From Multifurca ochricompacta (taxonomy: Eukaryota; Basidiomycota; Agaricomycetes; Russulales; Russulaceae): a stretch of DNA of 64,000 nt. The notes beneath the pieces were generated by a model. It ran no database searches and was not told the DNA's origin. It saw only the letters and a program-made list of their open reading frames with translations. Positions 11,390-22,502 of this stretch are shown piece after piece (positions within the stretch are counted from its first letter, which is position 1; each line of letters starts with the position of its first letter). The stretch spans positions 36,621 through 100,620 of the forward strand of contig WTXG01000136.1 in NCBI GenBank assembly GCA_022496185.1, written 5' to 3'. Made by a program: the position numbers and the translations under genes.

Positions 11390-13095
11390 ATGGTTGCTGT
11401 GGGGCGAGTCAAGATAGATAAGGGTATATGCAAAAACAGATTTAAAGCACTGGAATGATGGCCTGAGAGGACATAGTTCAATGACGATTGAAGGGAAGGA
11501 AAGGATTGTAGAGAAAACGTACTAAGCAAGAGAGGTTGGTTGTTGACGGGGCGCAATGACCGTTAACGGGAAGCTGATATGAAACGGGGTCGTTCTTTTA
11601 AGTATGATGATGGGAGAGGCGACGAAAGGAAAGGAAAGAAGCAAGCCAACTGACAAGAACGGTGAGTTGGGGTGAACGACCTGATTTGGCGCCGTAATTC
11701 CAGATTGAGATTACTCCAAATGTGAACAGCGTGCTATGTGTTTCCAAAATGGGAGACGAAAGAAGGTTCAGCAGAGGGAAGAAGAAGACCAGAGAAGGCC
11801 AAGACGAAAAGGAAAGAAAGGAAATGAAGGAAAATTTTAAAAAAAAGAAAAGAAAAGAAAGAAAAGGGAGAGTCGATGAATCCGACTTGTTACAGTAACA
11901 CCCACAAATTCCGTGTGAAAACGACAATGCGTTTCTGGTCTTCCGGCCGACTTTGTTTAACGTTGAACTACTGGCCAGTCCACAACCAAAAGAAGGAAAA
12001 AAAAAAATTAAAGGGAGTGAGTGGGTATATAAACACAAAGCGAGGCAAGGCAGAGCAGGGCAAGGGAGGTTAGAGAGCGCCGCCTGTGGCCGTTAGTTCG
12101 CCGTCATCGGCAAAGGATGTACTAGAAGCCCGCGCCGCGTTTGAAGGTAAGTTAATAACCAATCATGTGCTAGCGGGGTACGTAAATAGTAAGGTCACTA
12201 CCAATTTTGGTTGTTTTAAGGGTGTATTCGGGTCCCTTCACACTTCTACCTAATCAGAGGTTCCAACTGGAACTCAATTAACATCATGAGTTGACTTGGC
12301 TTCCGAAACGGAACGACACTTTCAAGAACATGTGATGTATTACTTTGGGGCGGGTGTGGTGTGGTGTGGTGTGGTGTTGGTGTGGTGTGTCGTCCTATCT
12401 TTCACTAAAGATCGTCTTCAAATGGTCCAGGCACCGTCCCTTTACTCAGTGCTCTCTCTCTGCTCTCTGCCTCTCCTTTGTTTTGTTGTTTGTTGTTTGT
12501 TGTTGGTTTGTTTGCCTCCGTTTACCTCCGCTTCCGCACAGTCACATCCCGCTTACATAACACATTACGGTGGTTCGGCTGAGCCAGGCTCGGAGGGAGC
12601 GGCCGCCGGCATTTCAACAACAACCCTCTCAACCCTCAAGTCTTATTACACACATGACATGATGTGGTAACGGTGCAACCCGAAATTTATTGAATAGTAA
12701 TAGAAACGTTCATCAACCCACCACTCTTCAAGAGGCAATTATATAGAAATAATACAACACAAGTCAGACATCCACCACCACCTTCTCGCGCTGCCCAGAC
12801 ACTCATGCGTGCACCCTTCTTCCGTCATTTAAAGAAAAAGAAAAAGTTGGGCGACTTCGACTTTTACACAGTTTCGCAAAATCTGGACTTGCGCTCAATT
12901 ACCCCGTACCCCGGAACAACACGCCTCTACCACTTACGGATGGAAGCAAAAACCTAAATCAACGAGAACATCAAAAAAAATTCATACTACTGGCACTGGC
13001 ATATTTGGATACAATCAAGGTCCTTCAAATTTCAATTTAGAAAACTGATCATCAGAGGGAGGAATTTCGGTCCGGGGGCTAGTCGAGATGCTCGC
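11390..13095. other. Intergenic stretch with low-complexity sequence
   Basis: No supported gene. It contains purine-rich stretches (about 11740-11870) and a (GGTGT)n-like tract at about 12353-12385. Open frames here follow the low-complexity tracts. Confidence 0.5.
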
Positions 13096-15299
13096 TCAGA
13101 TCTTGAACCCTCCCGTGAGGTCCATGATTCGGAAGGGATCAAACTGTTTCTTGATCTCGCGCAGCCGCTTCACATTCGCACCATACAACTGCTCCAAGGT
13201 CGTTCCATAGACGGCGTAGTTGGGGTAATGCGCCGCATTCTTCACATCTTGGCCGTGCTTGATGACCTTTTCGGTTAACGCGCTGTTTAGAGCGCGCATG
13301 TTATCATAGAAAAACTGGTCAAGCGACTTATCCGTCCACCCAAAAAAGAGACTTGACGGGAGGACAGTATAGGAACGATCAGGTGGGAACGCGGATGGTG
13401 CCCCGTGTGTGAAAATGTCGGCCTCAAACGGATCAAGACCGAACGCGAGTGCCACGGTATTGTCATGTTCTTTAAGTTTGTCACCCCAGGCCTTAACGTT
13501 GCGCGTTAAGTATCAGCCGATTCCTTGATGAGAAGAGACGTCGTCAGTAATTGGCTCACCTTAATCTCATCGATGATTGATTTCAGGACAGGCGCTGTGT
13601 AATGTAACACGGGGACGCTGTCAAGGTAAGACCTTTTCGAATACGGTTGAGTGAGTGGAGAGGGGTCATCCGTATGTATATGAACCTGCGCTTACCGCTC
13701 TACTGGAGGTGGATTGGGGAGACTCGTAACGAATTTCATGAAGGAACCCTCGATGATGGACTGCTCGGCATTTGGGAGCTTCACCAAATCATCATAGAGG
13801 TCACAAGGAGGCTTCGGTGCATCGTAGAAGAGCACCATGCCGAACGAGATCTGCCCCAATCCATTATGAAACCCATCGCACATGAAAGCCCCCCCCCCCA
13901 TGCCTTACTTACTGTACCGTTATTGTATGCTATTGTGCCCAGCTGTGCTCCTTTATGATCTTTCGGTTTCGAGAGGAAATTAGCGAGAGCGGTATAGGCC
14001 GGCTCTACCTGGTCCCCTGAGAAGCCCATCGCGACACCCTAGACGCCCTCACGATTAACACACCCAAGCCTAAAAAGTGAGGGAAGGGCTTACCCAAACA
14101 TCCGTTTGATTGTGCGTTTTAAGGGTGTATTTGGTAACAATTCCCTGATTGATACGACGAAAAATGATTCAACAAAGTATCGTAACGTTACGACCAATAC
14201 TCTTTCAAACTTACATAATTATTCAGTCCTCCCTTTTATGTGTGGTGTGCAGCAGGATGGCTATGTGAGAACCGCTGCTACTGACTCTGCGTCCGACGGT
14301 ATGTAACGCACCTTGAGCGCGAAAAAGAGATCCTTGTCCTCTTCTGTAACCTTCTTGATATTCCCATTTGGCAGCACGAGTTCGAACGCCGTGACGGTGT
14401 CCACGGTAAGCCCGTACTGGTTGGTCTTCCAAGAATATCCTGCGGCATCATGAAGAGAGATAGGTGATGACACGAGAGATAAGACACATTGAGCGTAAAA
14501 GCAAGAAACCAACAACTAAAACGCTTACCTCCGCCAACCACGAAGCCACCGACGCCGACGCCATTCAGACGACCTCCGACAACATTGAGACCCTTGGGGA
14601 CGAGGTACGAGAACACTTCGGTCCAAGTAAGCCCAGCTCCGAACTCTACGGTTCCCTCTTTCTCATGGACGGTGATATCATTGAAACGGGACATCTGGAT
14701 GTGCACGCCACGAGTCGACGAAAAACCGGGATTCGAAGTATGCCCGGAGCATTTGACCGCGAACGGCGTGTGCGTGGCGCCGAGTTCGCGAAGCTGGTAA
14801 GAATTTTTTTTTTAATCAGCGTTGTCCATTGAGTCGTCGGAGAGTCGATGAGCGCGCCTCGGGGTGGAGGTGGTGGTGGTGCTACTTACGATCAGACCAA
14901 GGTCCTGAGCTGTCCCAGGCCGCACAGAGCACGCAGATACCTCACTGCTGGAGTTAACCCAGTGACGCATATCTGCCTTGAATTCCGGAGACCCTGACCA
15001 GCGGTGAAACTATTGTGTTAGTAAATGATACAGGGGTAAGGGGGGGGGGATAGAGGGAGATACGAAAAAAAAAAAAAACCTCCCCTCTCACCGGGAAAGA
15101 ATACTTGCGAAGCAGGAGAGACAGATTTCGCTATCGATTCGCATGTGAGCAAGTAATTGTCAACCCCAGATAAAGCTGTCTGTGTTCGCGCATATCCAGT
15201 ATCGAAATCCTCGCTAGCGCAGTGGGCGTATCCTTGCACGGTCACGACGAGGAGAGCAGGAAGAAGAAGAGCACAGCCCAGAAAGGATGCTGTCAACAT
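13096..15299 (-). CDS. Secreted FAD-linked oxidase (berberine-bridge-like), paralogue A
   Basis: Member of the VAO/PCMH flavoprotein superfamily, which oxidises sugars, alcohols or alkaloid-type substrates with release of H2O2. The start MLTASFLGCALLLPALLVV is a clear signal peptide. The FAD domain includes FAVKCSGHTSNPGFSST, whose His is the expected 8-alpha-FAD attachment residue, and VPKGLNVVGGRLNGVGVGG. The usual second (Cys) attachment motif is absent here. SWKTNQYGLTVDTVTAFELV follows. The C-terminal BBE-like part ends with ANVKRLREIKKQFDPFRIMDLTGGFKI, shown here as two pieces: ANVKRLREIKKQFDPF and MDLTGGFKI. Around eight short introns are needed. Two paralogues lie downstream in the same orientation. 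The substrate cannot be told from sequence. Confidence 0.85.
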
Positions 15300-17855
15300 G
15301 ATTTGAAGAATTGTTGGCCTACGGGAGCCCGCAGTGGAAGTGATTTGGTTACGCCCCCCTACCCCCATCCACCCTCTTTATTTATAGTTGATTTATTCGC
15401 GCCTACGCGCGACTCCCACGGAGAGATATAAAACAAAGAGAAGCTGAAAAGGAAAAGATGATTGATGAAAAAAACTTCGTTACAGGTAGCGCTTTTCCAT
15501 ACCTGCGTTCGATCACTTATGTGATACTTGGCTCATTCGTTACTTTTCAACCCCCCGGGCGATCTTGGTGCCGAAATAAAGGTCTGGTAGAGTTCGACAT
15601 TTTGTCAGCGAGCGCAATCCACGATGCTCCAAACATCCGGGAAAGACCCACTCTTGGAAGGCAAGATGGTGGTATCTAGAAGCAATGAATGACAGTGAGG
15701 ACAGCAACTAGTGAGTTTCATGGAGAAAGACGAATAACGATCGGACGAGATGGTATATACAAAGGAATGGCACACGTGGTTGACGGGTTTCTAATTTGTG
15801 AGTGGCTCGAAAGGTGATTCTAAGAATGCGTCGTTGATACACGCATTCACGATATGATCATATCATGATCAAGGCAAGGCAGGATCAAGGCAGCCACCCC
15901 CCATCTTATCAACCAGTCAAGTCAACCATATGTTATCCCCCCCGTCCGTTCGCTTCCCTGTAATCTGTCTTGGCCAACCTTTGTCCGAGCCGGTGCTAGC
16001 CATATATTCACTTTATAAATTGCAGAAGCGAAGCGCGGTAATGTTTTTCCCATGGAAAAGTCACGTCACTCACAGAAAATAAAAAGAGCGACGTCTCGAC
16101 ATTCTGCTCTTACTTCATGACTTGATTTTTTCTTCGGGCATGCAGCTACGAGACAGATGGTGATACAAGAAGCACCCTCCGAAGACAAGTTAGGAACTGG
16201 TGTCTCTTATCTCAGAAAGCCTGGCGCAATCAAATCATTCAAACAGGCATCCATCTTTGAGCATCTGGGAAACAGGTCAGATGAGGTTTCGAGGAGTGTG
16301 GACGGCTTTCTGGCCGATGCCACGAAGCCTTGCTTTCTAACTTGTCCTGACCATCGCATTTTGGTTTGACGACGAATGGAAGATAGCACAATGCCAGGAT
16401 GTTCGCTGGTTACCAAATTAGTTAGTAATGTCTTGACTTTTTTTTTTACGGGACGGGTATCCTCCTTAAGTCTTCGCAATCTTTGTTTAGTTTTCAAACC
16501 CCGTGAATTTGATCAGGCTACTAGTAATTCCCCGAGATGCGAGATGGATTCAACGTGGGTCTTACCTTCAATACCATTCAACGAAGCAGAGCCTGTTAGT
16601 CATGTCTCGGAGTGGTATCATCAAAAATGACTCAGGAAGGGAGCCGCCACCGATTTTTACATATGGATATTCTCAAAGAGAACCCACCAGACGTGATGGG
16701 TGATACCGCCACATCACAAAACAACTTGTCATGTAACACCTCATCCTCCTGTGAGAAAAAATGCTGAAAAACGAGCATTTTGGAATACAGCTGAGGCGCA
16801 AGGTGGTGCACCGAAGTAATGGGCCAACGTGTGTGGTGATAGATATGAGGGGCTGCTCACTCACGTGTGTGGAGTTGATAATCACATTCTGCGAGTAGCA
16901 TGGGGCTGCCCGTCGTTCCTCAGGTCAAGTGTACATCGGCTTGCTGGATATCTGGGTCTATATCTCTCGTGGCCCTTCTGTTCTCGGGTACCTCAATTCG
17001 TTATCCCTATATCCGGGGTTCTGAGCGGTGTACTTACTCGGCTCTCTTGCTCGCGGGTTTACTGAGGCGAACTCAATTACTCCTACACCTGCAATACCTT
17101 TATTTGTTATCACTTAGCCCTGCTAGTCTTCTTCTGTTACAGACTCGCTGTCGCATGCACTGCTATCATCTCAGCTATAAAAAGGGCCTTCGTCCGAATT
17201 GGGACGTACTATGAGTTTGATATCACTCGAACGAATCCAGATCCCGCACTTGACGAAGGTTACAGACAGCCATGCGGGCGTGCAAACTCTAAAGGAGGCT
17301 ATATTATACAACATACACAAAATCGGCCGGACACAGTCAATGTCTTCCAAGCCATGGGGAGTAAGTGGATAAAAATTTCGGATCTCACTCAAACAAACCA
17401 CATGAAAGATATTCCAGTCATGCGCTGTGGAAGTGGATGCCAAAAAAAGGCAAAAATAAAATAAAAATAAAAAAAAGACACCGAGCGAAGTGGAATGATG
17501 ACAACGACAACTTTGTCGGGGTTTTCAATATGAACGGGCAGACGGACGGGCGCAAGACTCTTCGGCTCCGCGGAGTAGGGGGTGTCTCCGCGAAAGCGAA
17601 AGGCAAGGAACAGGAAGGGGTGGGTTTTGTGTGATTTCTTTTGTTTAGTTCTCTGATATATGATCCTAAGACTGCGCTGCATGTGAATATGAGATACAAG
17701 GCAAGCGCCACCGGCGCGGTTCTGATCGCAGAGTTTAGACGCGTGAGTTCATATGTTTGGAACCACTTACCTTTACTTTGCCTTATTGTTAAGTGGTTTC
17801 ACTATCTTGTTTCAAGTCTGTAGAAAGATCGCATGTAATTACTTTTAAGGGCTCG
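15300..17855. other. Long intergenic stretch without a recognisable gene
   Basis: Only short open frames without known motifs. The last 400 bp before 17855 include an open frame on the minus strand that the hAT insertion interrupts (see 18725-18958). Confidence 0.45.
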
Positions 17856-17863
17856 ACATTGTC
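17856..17863. repeat. 8-bp target-site duplication, left copy
   Basis: ACATTGTC directly precedes the hAT element and is repeated exactly at 18728-18735. Confidence 0.95.
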
Positions 17864-18727
17864 TAGTGATGTGCACGGCTCGGCTCAAAGCCGTAAGCCG
17901 GCCGTTGCTGAGCCGGAAAAAGCCGAGCCGACATAGGCCGTGAAAACGGCTTCCAGCAGCCCACGGCTCAGACTTAAGCTATGGAAAGCCTGAAGCCGCA
18001 GCTTAGGCCGCGGCTTTTGGTGGCTGAATCACGCTTTCTGTCCTGTGCAGTTTACAGTGTAAGGATGGTGTTGAACCAGAATACTGGTACAGAGATACCG
18101 AGATAGCGGTCCAACATAATTGTGATCGCGTTTAGACAAAGCAAAAATGCATCTCGCATTAATTAGATACTGAGTATATACATCTCAGATCGATCATGTG
18201 ATTAAATCACCTTCATTAACAAGCAAGATAACGCGCGCGTTCGTTTACTTTAATTTGGTAGCTGATATAGTACATCTAAATTGTATATACTCAGTATCTA
18301 ATTAATGTGAGACGCGTTTTTGCTTTATCTAAACGCGATCACAATTATGTTGGACCTCTCGGTATTTCTGTACCGTATTTCGGTTCAACAAATTCAATGC
18401 TGTTATTGATACAAGCTAAACTAAGAGGTTTTTAAGAGGTTTTTATACAATTTATGTTACAGGAGTTAGATAGGAGACATAATATGATGGAGTCGAAGCA
18501 GAAGGCCAAAGCAGTGGCCAGGGGTTGATATAATGTAAACTACAAGTCCTTCAGAAATGCAGAGTAAAAGCGATCAGAAGATGCAAACTAAAACTTGATT
18601 TGACGCTGTAAAGCCGCGGCTTGGGCCTAAGCCGGGTCTAAGCCGGCCGGAAGCCGTCGCTACGGCCCAGGCTTGAGTTTTGAAAAGCCTGAGCCGCCCA
18701 AAGCCGAGCCGGGCCGTCACATCACTA
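17864..18727. mobile_element. Non-autonomous hAT-type element, family 1, copy 1 (864 bp)
   Basis: Bounded by imperfect terminal inverted repeats TAGTGATGTGCACGGCTCGG and, read inward from the right end, TAGTGATGTGACGGCCCGGC. It is flanked by a perfect 8-bp target duplication, ACATTGTC. The 8-bp duplication and the TAGTG ends fit the hAT superfamily. The subterminal 100-130 bp at both ends are packed with AGCCG/AAGCCGG-type repeats, probably transposase-binding sites. There is no transposase frame. Inside is a second, large inverted repeat (about 18070-18182 against 18283-18389). A second copy of the family lies at 45149-46119. Confidence 0.93.
18070..18389. repeat. Internal inverted repeat of the hAT element (arms of about 105-113 bp)
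   Basis: The left arm (18070-18182, beginning GTTGAACCAG) reappears inverted at 18283-18389 (ending CGGTTCAAC) with a few differences, leaving a loop of about 100 bp. The other copy of the family keeps the left arm but has unrelated sequence instead of the right arm. Confidence 0.8.
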
Positions 18728-18958
18728 ACATTGTCGTTCCAACTTATCGTTCTTTCGTCTTCGCGCCTGCTCCGCGACCTCTTCCTTCCACTCGTTAACT
18801 CCCCGTCGAAGGTCAGGTTTCACTATTCTGAAGACACGTCCTAATTGCAGCAGATAAACAAACAAAGAGACACATGTACAAATACAGAAAATGGCGATGG
18901 ACATCATCTGGTCGATGAGCCGATGAGCCAAAAACCACCACCACCAATTACATGGCAT
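18725..18958 (-). CDS. Small putative membrane-protein exon truncated by the hAT insertion
   Basis: A 77-codon frame from an ATG at 18958. It contains one hydrophobic segment (MMSIAIFCICTCVSLFVYLL) followed by a basic and charged tail (VNEWKEEVAEQARRR). Its stop codon is the last three bases of the hAT element. If the element and one target duplication are removed, the frame runs on for 15 more codons into sequence at 17855-17808. I do not recognise the protein. A further possible exon on the same strand lies at about 19225-19090. Weak candidate. Confidence 0.3.
   Translation of the reverse strand: MPCNWWWWFLAHRLIDQMMSIAIFCICTCVSLFVYLLQLGRVFRIVKPDLRRGVNEWKEEVAEQARRRKNDKLERQC
18728..18735. 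repeat. 8-bp target-site duplication, right copy
   Basis: ACATTGTC directly follows the hAT element and is identical to 17856-17863. Confidence 0.95.
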
Positions 18959-19229
18959 GTGAAATCGAGTAAGTAGCTTTTGCTTGTGATCTCCATTTCT
19001 TTTTTTTTTTTAGAGATGGAATTGGGGGTTGACGGTTCTGGTGGTGAACGTCCAAGATGAAAGACTATTACTTATTACCGATGATGAGAGAAGGGCGCAG
19101 AGGACATACAACCTTCCTGCATCAGATGCGAATAGATAATCAATAACCACCCATGTCCTTAATGCCACCATCCTAACAATATCCACTACACCACCACCAA
19201 ACCCCTTGAGCCCCAGGAGGGCCAACAAA

Positions 19230-19885
19230 AAAAGGCGCGTCCAAACTCAGTTGGCGTACTCATGCACCCTCGTTCTCCCACATCCACATCCACACCCACT
19301 GCTCTCTCCGGGTCTAGTAGTATTCTCGCTTTCTACGAGCAAACTAACACACAGCTAAGGATGGCAAGCCAGGCCAAATAATATATATATATATATCCCG
19401 AAGTTTGGGAAGAATCGATCCAAAAAAAAAACGACGATGACTTGGGGGATGTGTGCTGCATTATTTCTCTGTTTTTGCCTTGGGAGCAAGCAAACAAACG
19501 GTGGGGTAGGGAGCCCCCGGCACGCCCCTCAGGTTTCAGTAGTAACTATCGAACTCCAAGGCGGCAACATGACACTTCCACTTTCCCTTTTTCCTTTCAC
19601 TCCAGTACTTAGGTACAGCACGGCAGGTACTTTGGAAAAAAAAACACGCGCGAATAGCCTACTCAGGTGACATTGAAATAATCCGCCATCCACATTAGTT
19701 CAGCATGCACGGCAGATGAAGGTGGACAGGAGGGATTGAAAATAGAATCAGAACTTCCAGCAACTAGCATTTCGTTAACTTGGCCCAGCATCCATCCCTC
19801 TGTCTGGTACTAAGTTCAATCTCAATGCGCGCTGTAGACGGGGAAGTGCAATTCCGGTCTCCACTTGCACTGCCCCCTCCAGAGC
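19230..19885. other. Intergenic stretch without a recognisable gene
   Basis: Contains a short (AT)n tract at about 19380-19396 and A tracts. It lies downstream of the second FAD oxidase, and no gene is supported. Confidence 0.5.
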
Positions 19886-19888
19886 CGT

Positions 19889-21960
19889 TTAAAACTTCCA
19901 ACCGCCCGCGAGACCCATAATATCCTCAGGATCATACGTCCTCCTGATCTCCCGCAGCCTCTCCAAATTACCTCCATACATCTTTTCCAACGGCGTTCCA
20001 AACAGCGCGTAGTTGATATAAGGCGCCGCATGTTCCAGGTCGGTCTGACCATCCTCGATTCCGATGGAGACCAAGGTCGCTGCCGAAGTGCGCATGGCCT
20101 TCCTCATGTCGTTGTCCACCGAAGGGTCAGTCCATCCGTAAAAGATACTAGATGGCTTAACAGGAAGAGATCGGTCGGGTGGATATGCAGATGGCCCTCC
20201 ATGCGTGAGAAAGTCGGAAGCGAATGGGTCCAGACTGTAAACGACCAGCACACTCTCGTCGACCTTGCTTAGACTCTCGCCCCAGAACTAAGACCCGAGT
20301 TATCAATCTATCTATCATAAACGGGGCAAAATTCTGGAGTTTCTCACCTTGGTCTCGTTTGCGAATGCTGTCATGATAGGTACCGTATAGTCCAACATGG
20401 GGACGGCATCAAAATAAACGCTACATGACGGGTTGTGTGAGTTGGAAAAGGTTTAGATGGGGAGGATTGAAATTTGGGATTGACCGTTTGTATGTGGGTA
20501 GGAATTGACTCAAAACGAAATCCGTAAAGGAACCCGTGGTGATGGACTTGGATGCGCTTGGCAAGTTGAGGATATCATCATAGAAACCTTCAGGAGGCGC
20601 CGGCCCGTCATAGAAAAGCGAGATGCCAAACGATAGCTGTTTTTTCACAGTAAATAAAAACTGTACCGAAAAGCTGTTAGAGTCTCACCGAGCCATTGGT
20701 ATATACGAACTCCGCTAATTGAGCTGCCTTGCGGTCGCGGTCCTCAGAAAGAAATTGGGCCAAAGCTGATTGAGCCGCCTCCATTTGATCTTCCGCAAAG
20801 TTGAGCAGGGCAGCCTATCATGTACATGCCACTGAGAAATAGCCTCTTATGGGAGATACACGAACGCACGTACCCAAATATTGGTTTGCTGATGAGACTG
20901 GAAAGTAAACTTGGTGACAATTCCCTAGTGTAGCATAGCCGTTAACTTTGCCGCCGGCTTGCCGGAATCAATTTGGGTAGCTACTACTTACGTAATTATT
21001 GAAACCGCCCTTTTACGTACGAAACGCATATAAGCTCCAATTGCTCCAGACTGGAGTTGAGCGAGTTGACGTACCTTGAGTGCAAACCAAAGGTCATCAT
21101 CAGCAGTCGTCACTACCTTCACATCTCCGTTTGGCAACACGAGTTCATATTGAGTAACGGTATCAATGGTGAGCCCATATTGGTTCGTCTTCCAGGAGTA
21201 TCCTCATAGTTCGTTCCTTTGAGTTCATGAGATGCCAAAAAAAGTGAAAAGTAAGCGCTCACCCCCGCCAAGTGTGACACCAGAGACGCCGACGCCATTG
21301 AGACGACCTCCAACAACGTTGATGCCCTTAGGTATCAACTCTGTGTACACATCCGTCCAGGTAAGCCCCGCTCCAACATCAACGGTCCCCGAGTCTTCAT
21401 GGACCACAATGTTGTTGAACCGGATTAATGAAATGTGCACACCAGGAGTCGATGAGAAACCAAGGTTGACAGAATGGCCGCCGCATTTTACCGCAAATGG
21501 AGTGTGTGTCGAAGCGAGTAAGTGGAGCTGTGTGACGCAGCGTCATCAAGTTGTTGTTGTGTGTTGTGTACTTTATGATTGATACTTACGATCTGACCAA
21601 CATCAGCCAGCGTGCCAGGCTCCACAGAGCACGCCGATACTTGAGAACTTGAGTTGGCCCAGTGAGAAATATCTGCACCGAACTCTGGAGACCCTGAAGG
21701 AAAAAAAGGGTCTCGATGGTTAGCTATGGTCGATGAGCTTACGACAAATGAGAGAAAGATCCACCTGGATAAAATACCTGGGAAGCGTGAGAGATGGAAT
21801 TTTCTATCTCGTTGCACACATATGTGTAGTTATTGAGCGAGGATGTAGGTACCTGTCTGGAGGCAGGGTACCCAAGTTGGATATTATACTGGGCTCGCAC
21901 GATAGCGGCAAGGAAGATAGGAAGAATGAGGGTATACCTCCAAAAAGCAGCTCGCAACAT
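19889..21960 (-). CDS. Secreted FAD-linked oxidase (berberine-bridge-like), paralogue B
   Basis: Same family as the gene at 13096-15299. The N terminus MLRAAFWRYTLILPIFLAAI is a signal peptide. Next comes an extracellular FAD domain with SPEFGADISHWANSSSQV, then FAVKCGGHSVNLGFSSTPGV with the flavin-linking His, and VPKGINVVGG-like and GVGVSGVTLGGG segments. Later exons include LSFGISLFYDGPAPPEGFYDD and DPFASDFLTHGGPSAYPPDR. The C terminus is NLERLREIRRTYDPEDIMGL ending in GGWKF. The start is a true ATG at 21960. Introns are short. Its intron-exon layout follows that of paralogues A and C, as expected for tandem duplication. Confidence 0.87.
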
Positions 21961-21964
21961 GGTG

Positions 21965-22500
21965 GTAGGTTTAGATGAGAAATATGTCGCGGTCGGACTA
22001 TAAGCATCTTGGATATTAATTTTATGACAAGGGGTGACAAAGGAGAACAGAAGGCTGCCTTATTGTCGTAATAACAAACAGTGACAGTGACGGATGGGAC
22101 ATATCGACACGTGATCGCCTTCACAAGACCGTTTTCGTCGGAGCGACCTGGCTAGGGTCTTCAGGTCTTCAGGTAAAACGTTCTTTGCCAGTCCTCCCCA
22201 TTATTACTTCCACTCTTTCACCCGAAGACATTTTCCCCTACGGGGGGGTTTTCACTCATTGGCATTAGCTACAACCCCCCACATGTACATCCACAGTAGT
22301 TACTATGTCCCTGTAGTAGCCGCGCGATTTTGGCACAGATCGACACGTGATCACTGATTCTCGACTCGCTCCCTTGGGAGAGGGTAGGGTACACACACCC
22401 ACACTCTAGACTTAGACTATTTTCTTTTTTATTTTTATTTTTATTTTTATTTTCTTAGAAAAAAAAAAAGGAAAAATTAACTCAATATCCCTCACGGCTT
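21965..22500. other. Spacer between FAD oxidases B and C
   Basis: About 540 bp holding the 5' flank of paralogue B and the 3' flank of paralogue C. It contains a (TTTTA)n-like tract at about 22425-22455. No gene. Confidence 0.5.
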
Positions 22501-22502
22501 TC

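Noticed and set aside
11598..12038. Minus-strand frame rich in Phe, Ser and Leu
   Set aside because: It arises from a purine-rich tract on the plus strand and shows no ordered protein features.
17137..17200. TGTTACAG start followed by TATAAAAAGG, resembling the beginning of an LTR
   Set aside because: No matching CA end, no repeat partner and no primer-binding site were found.
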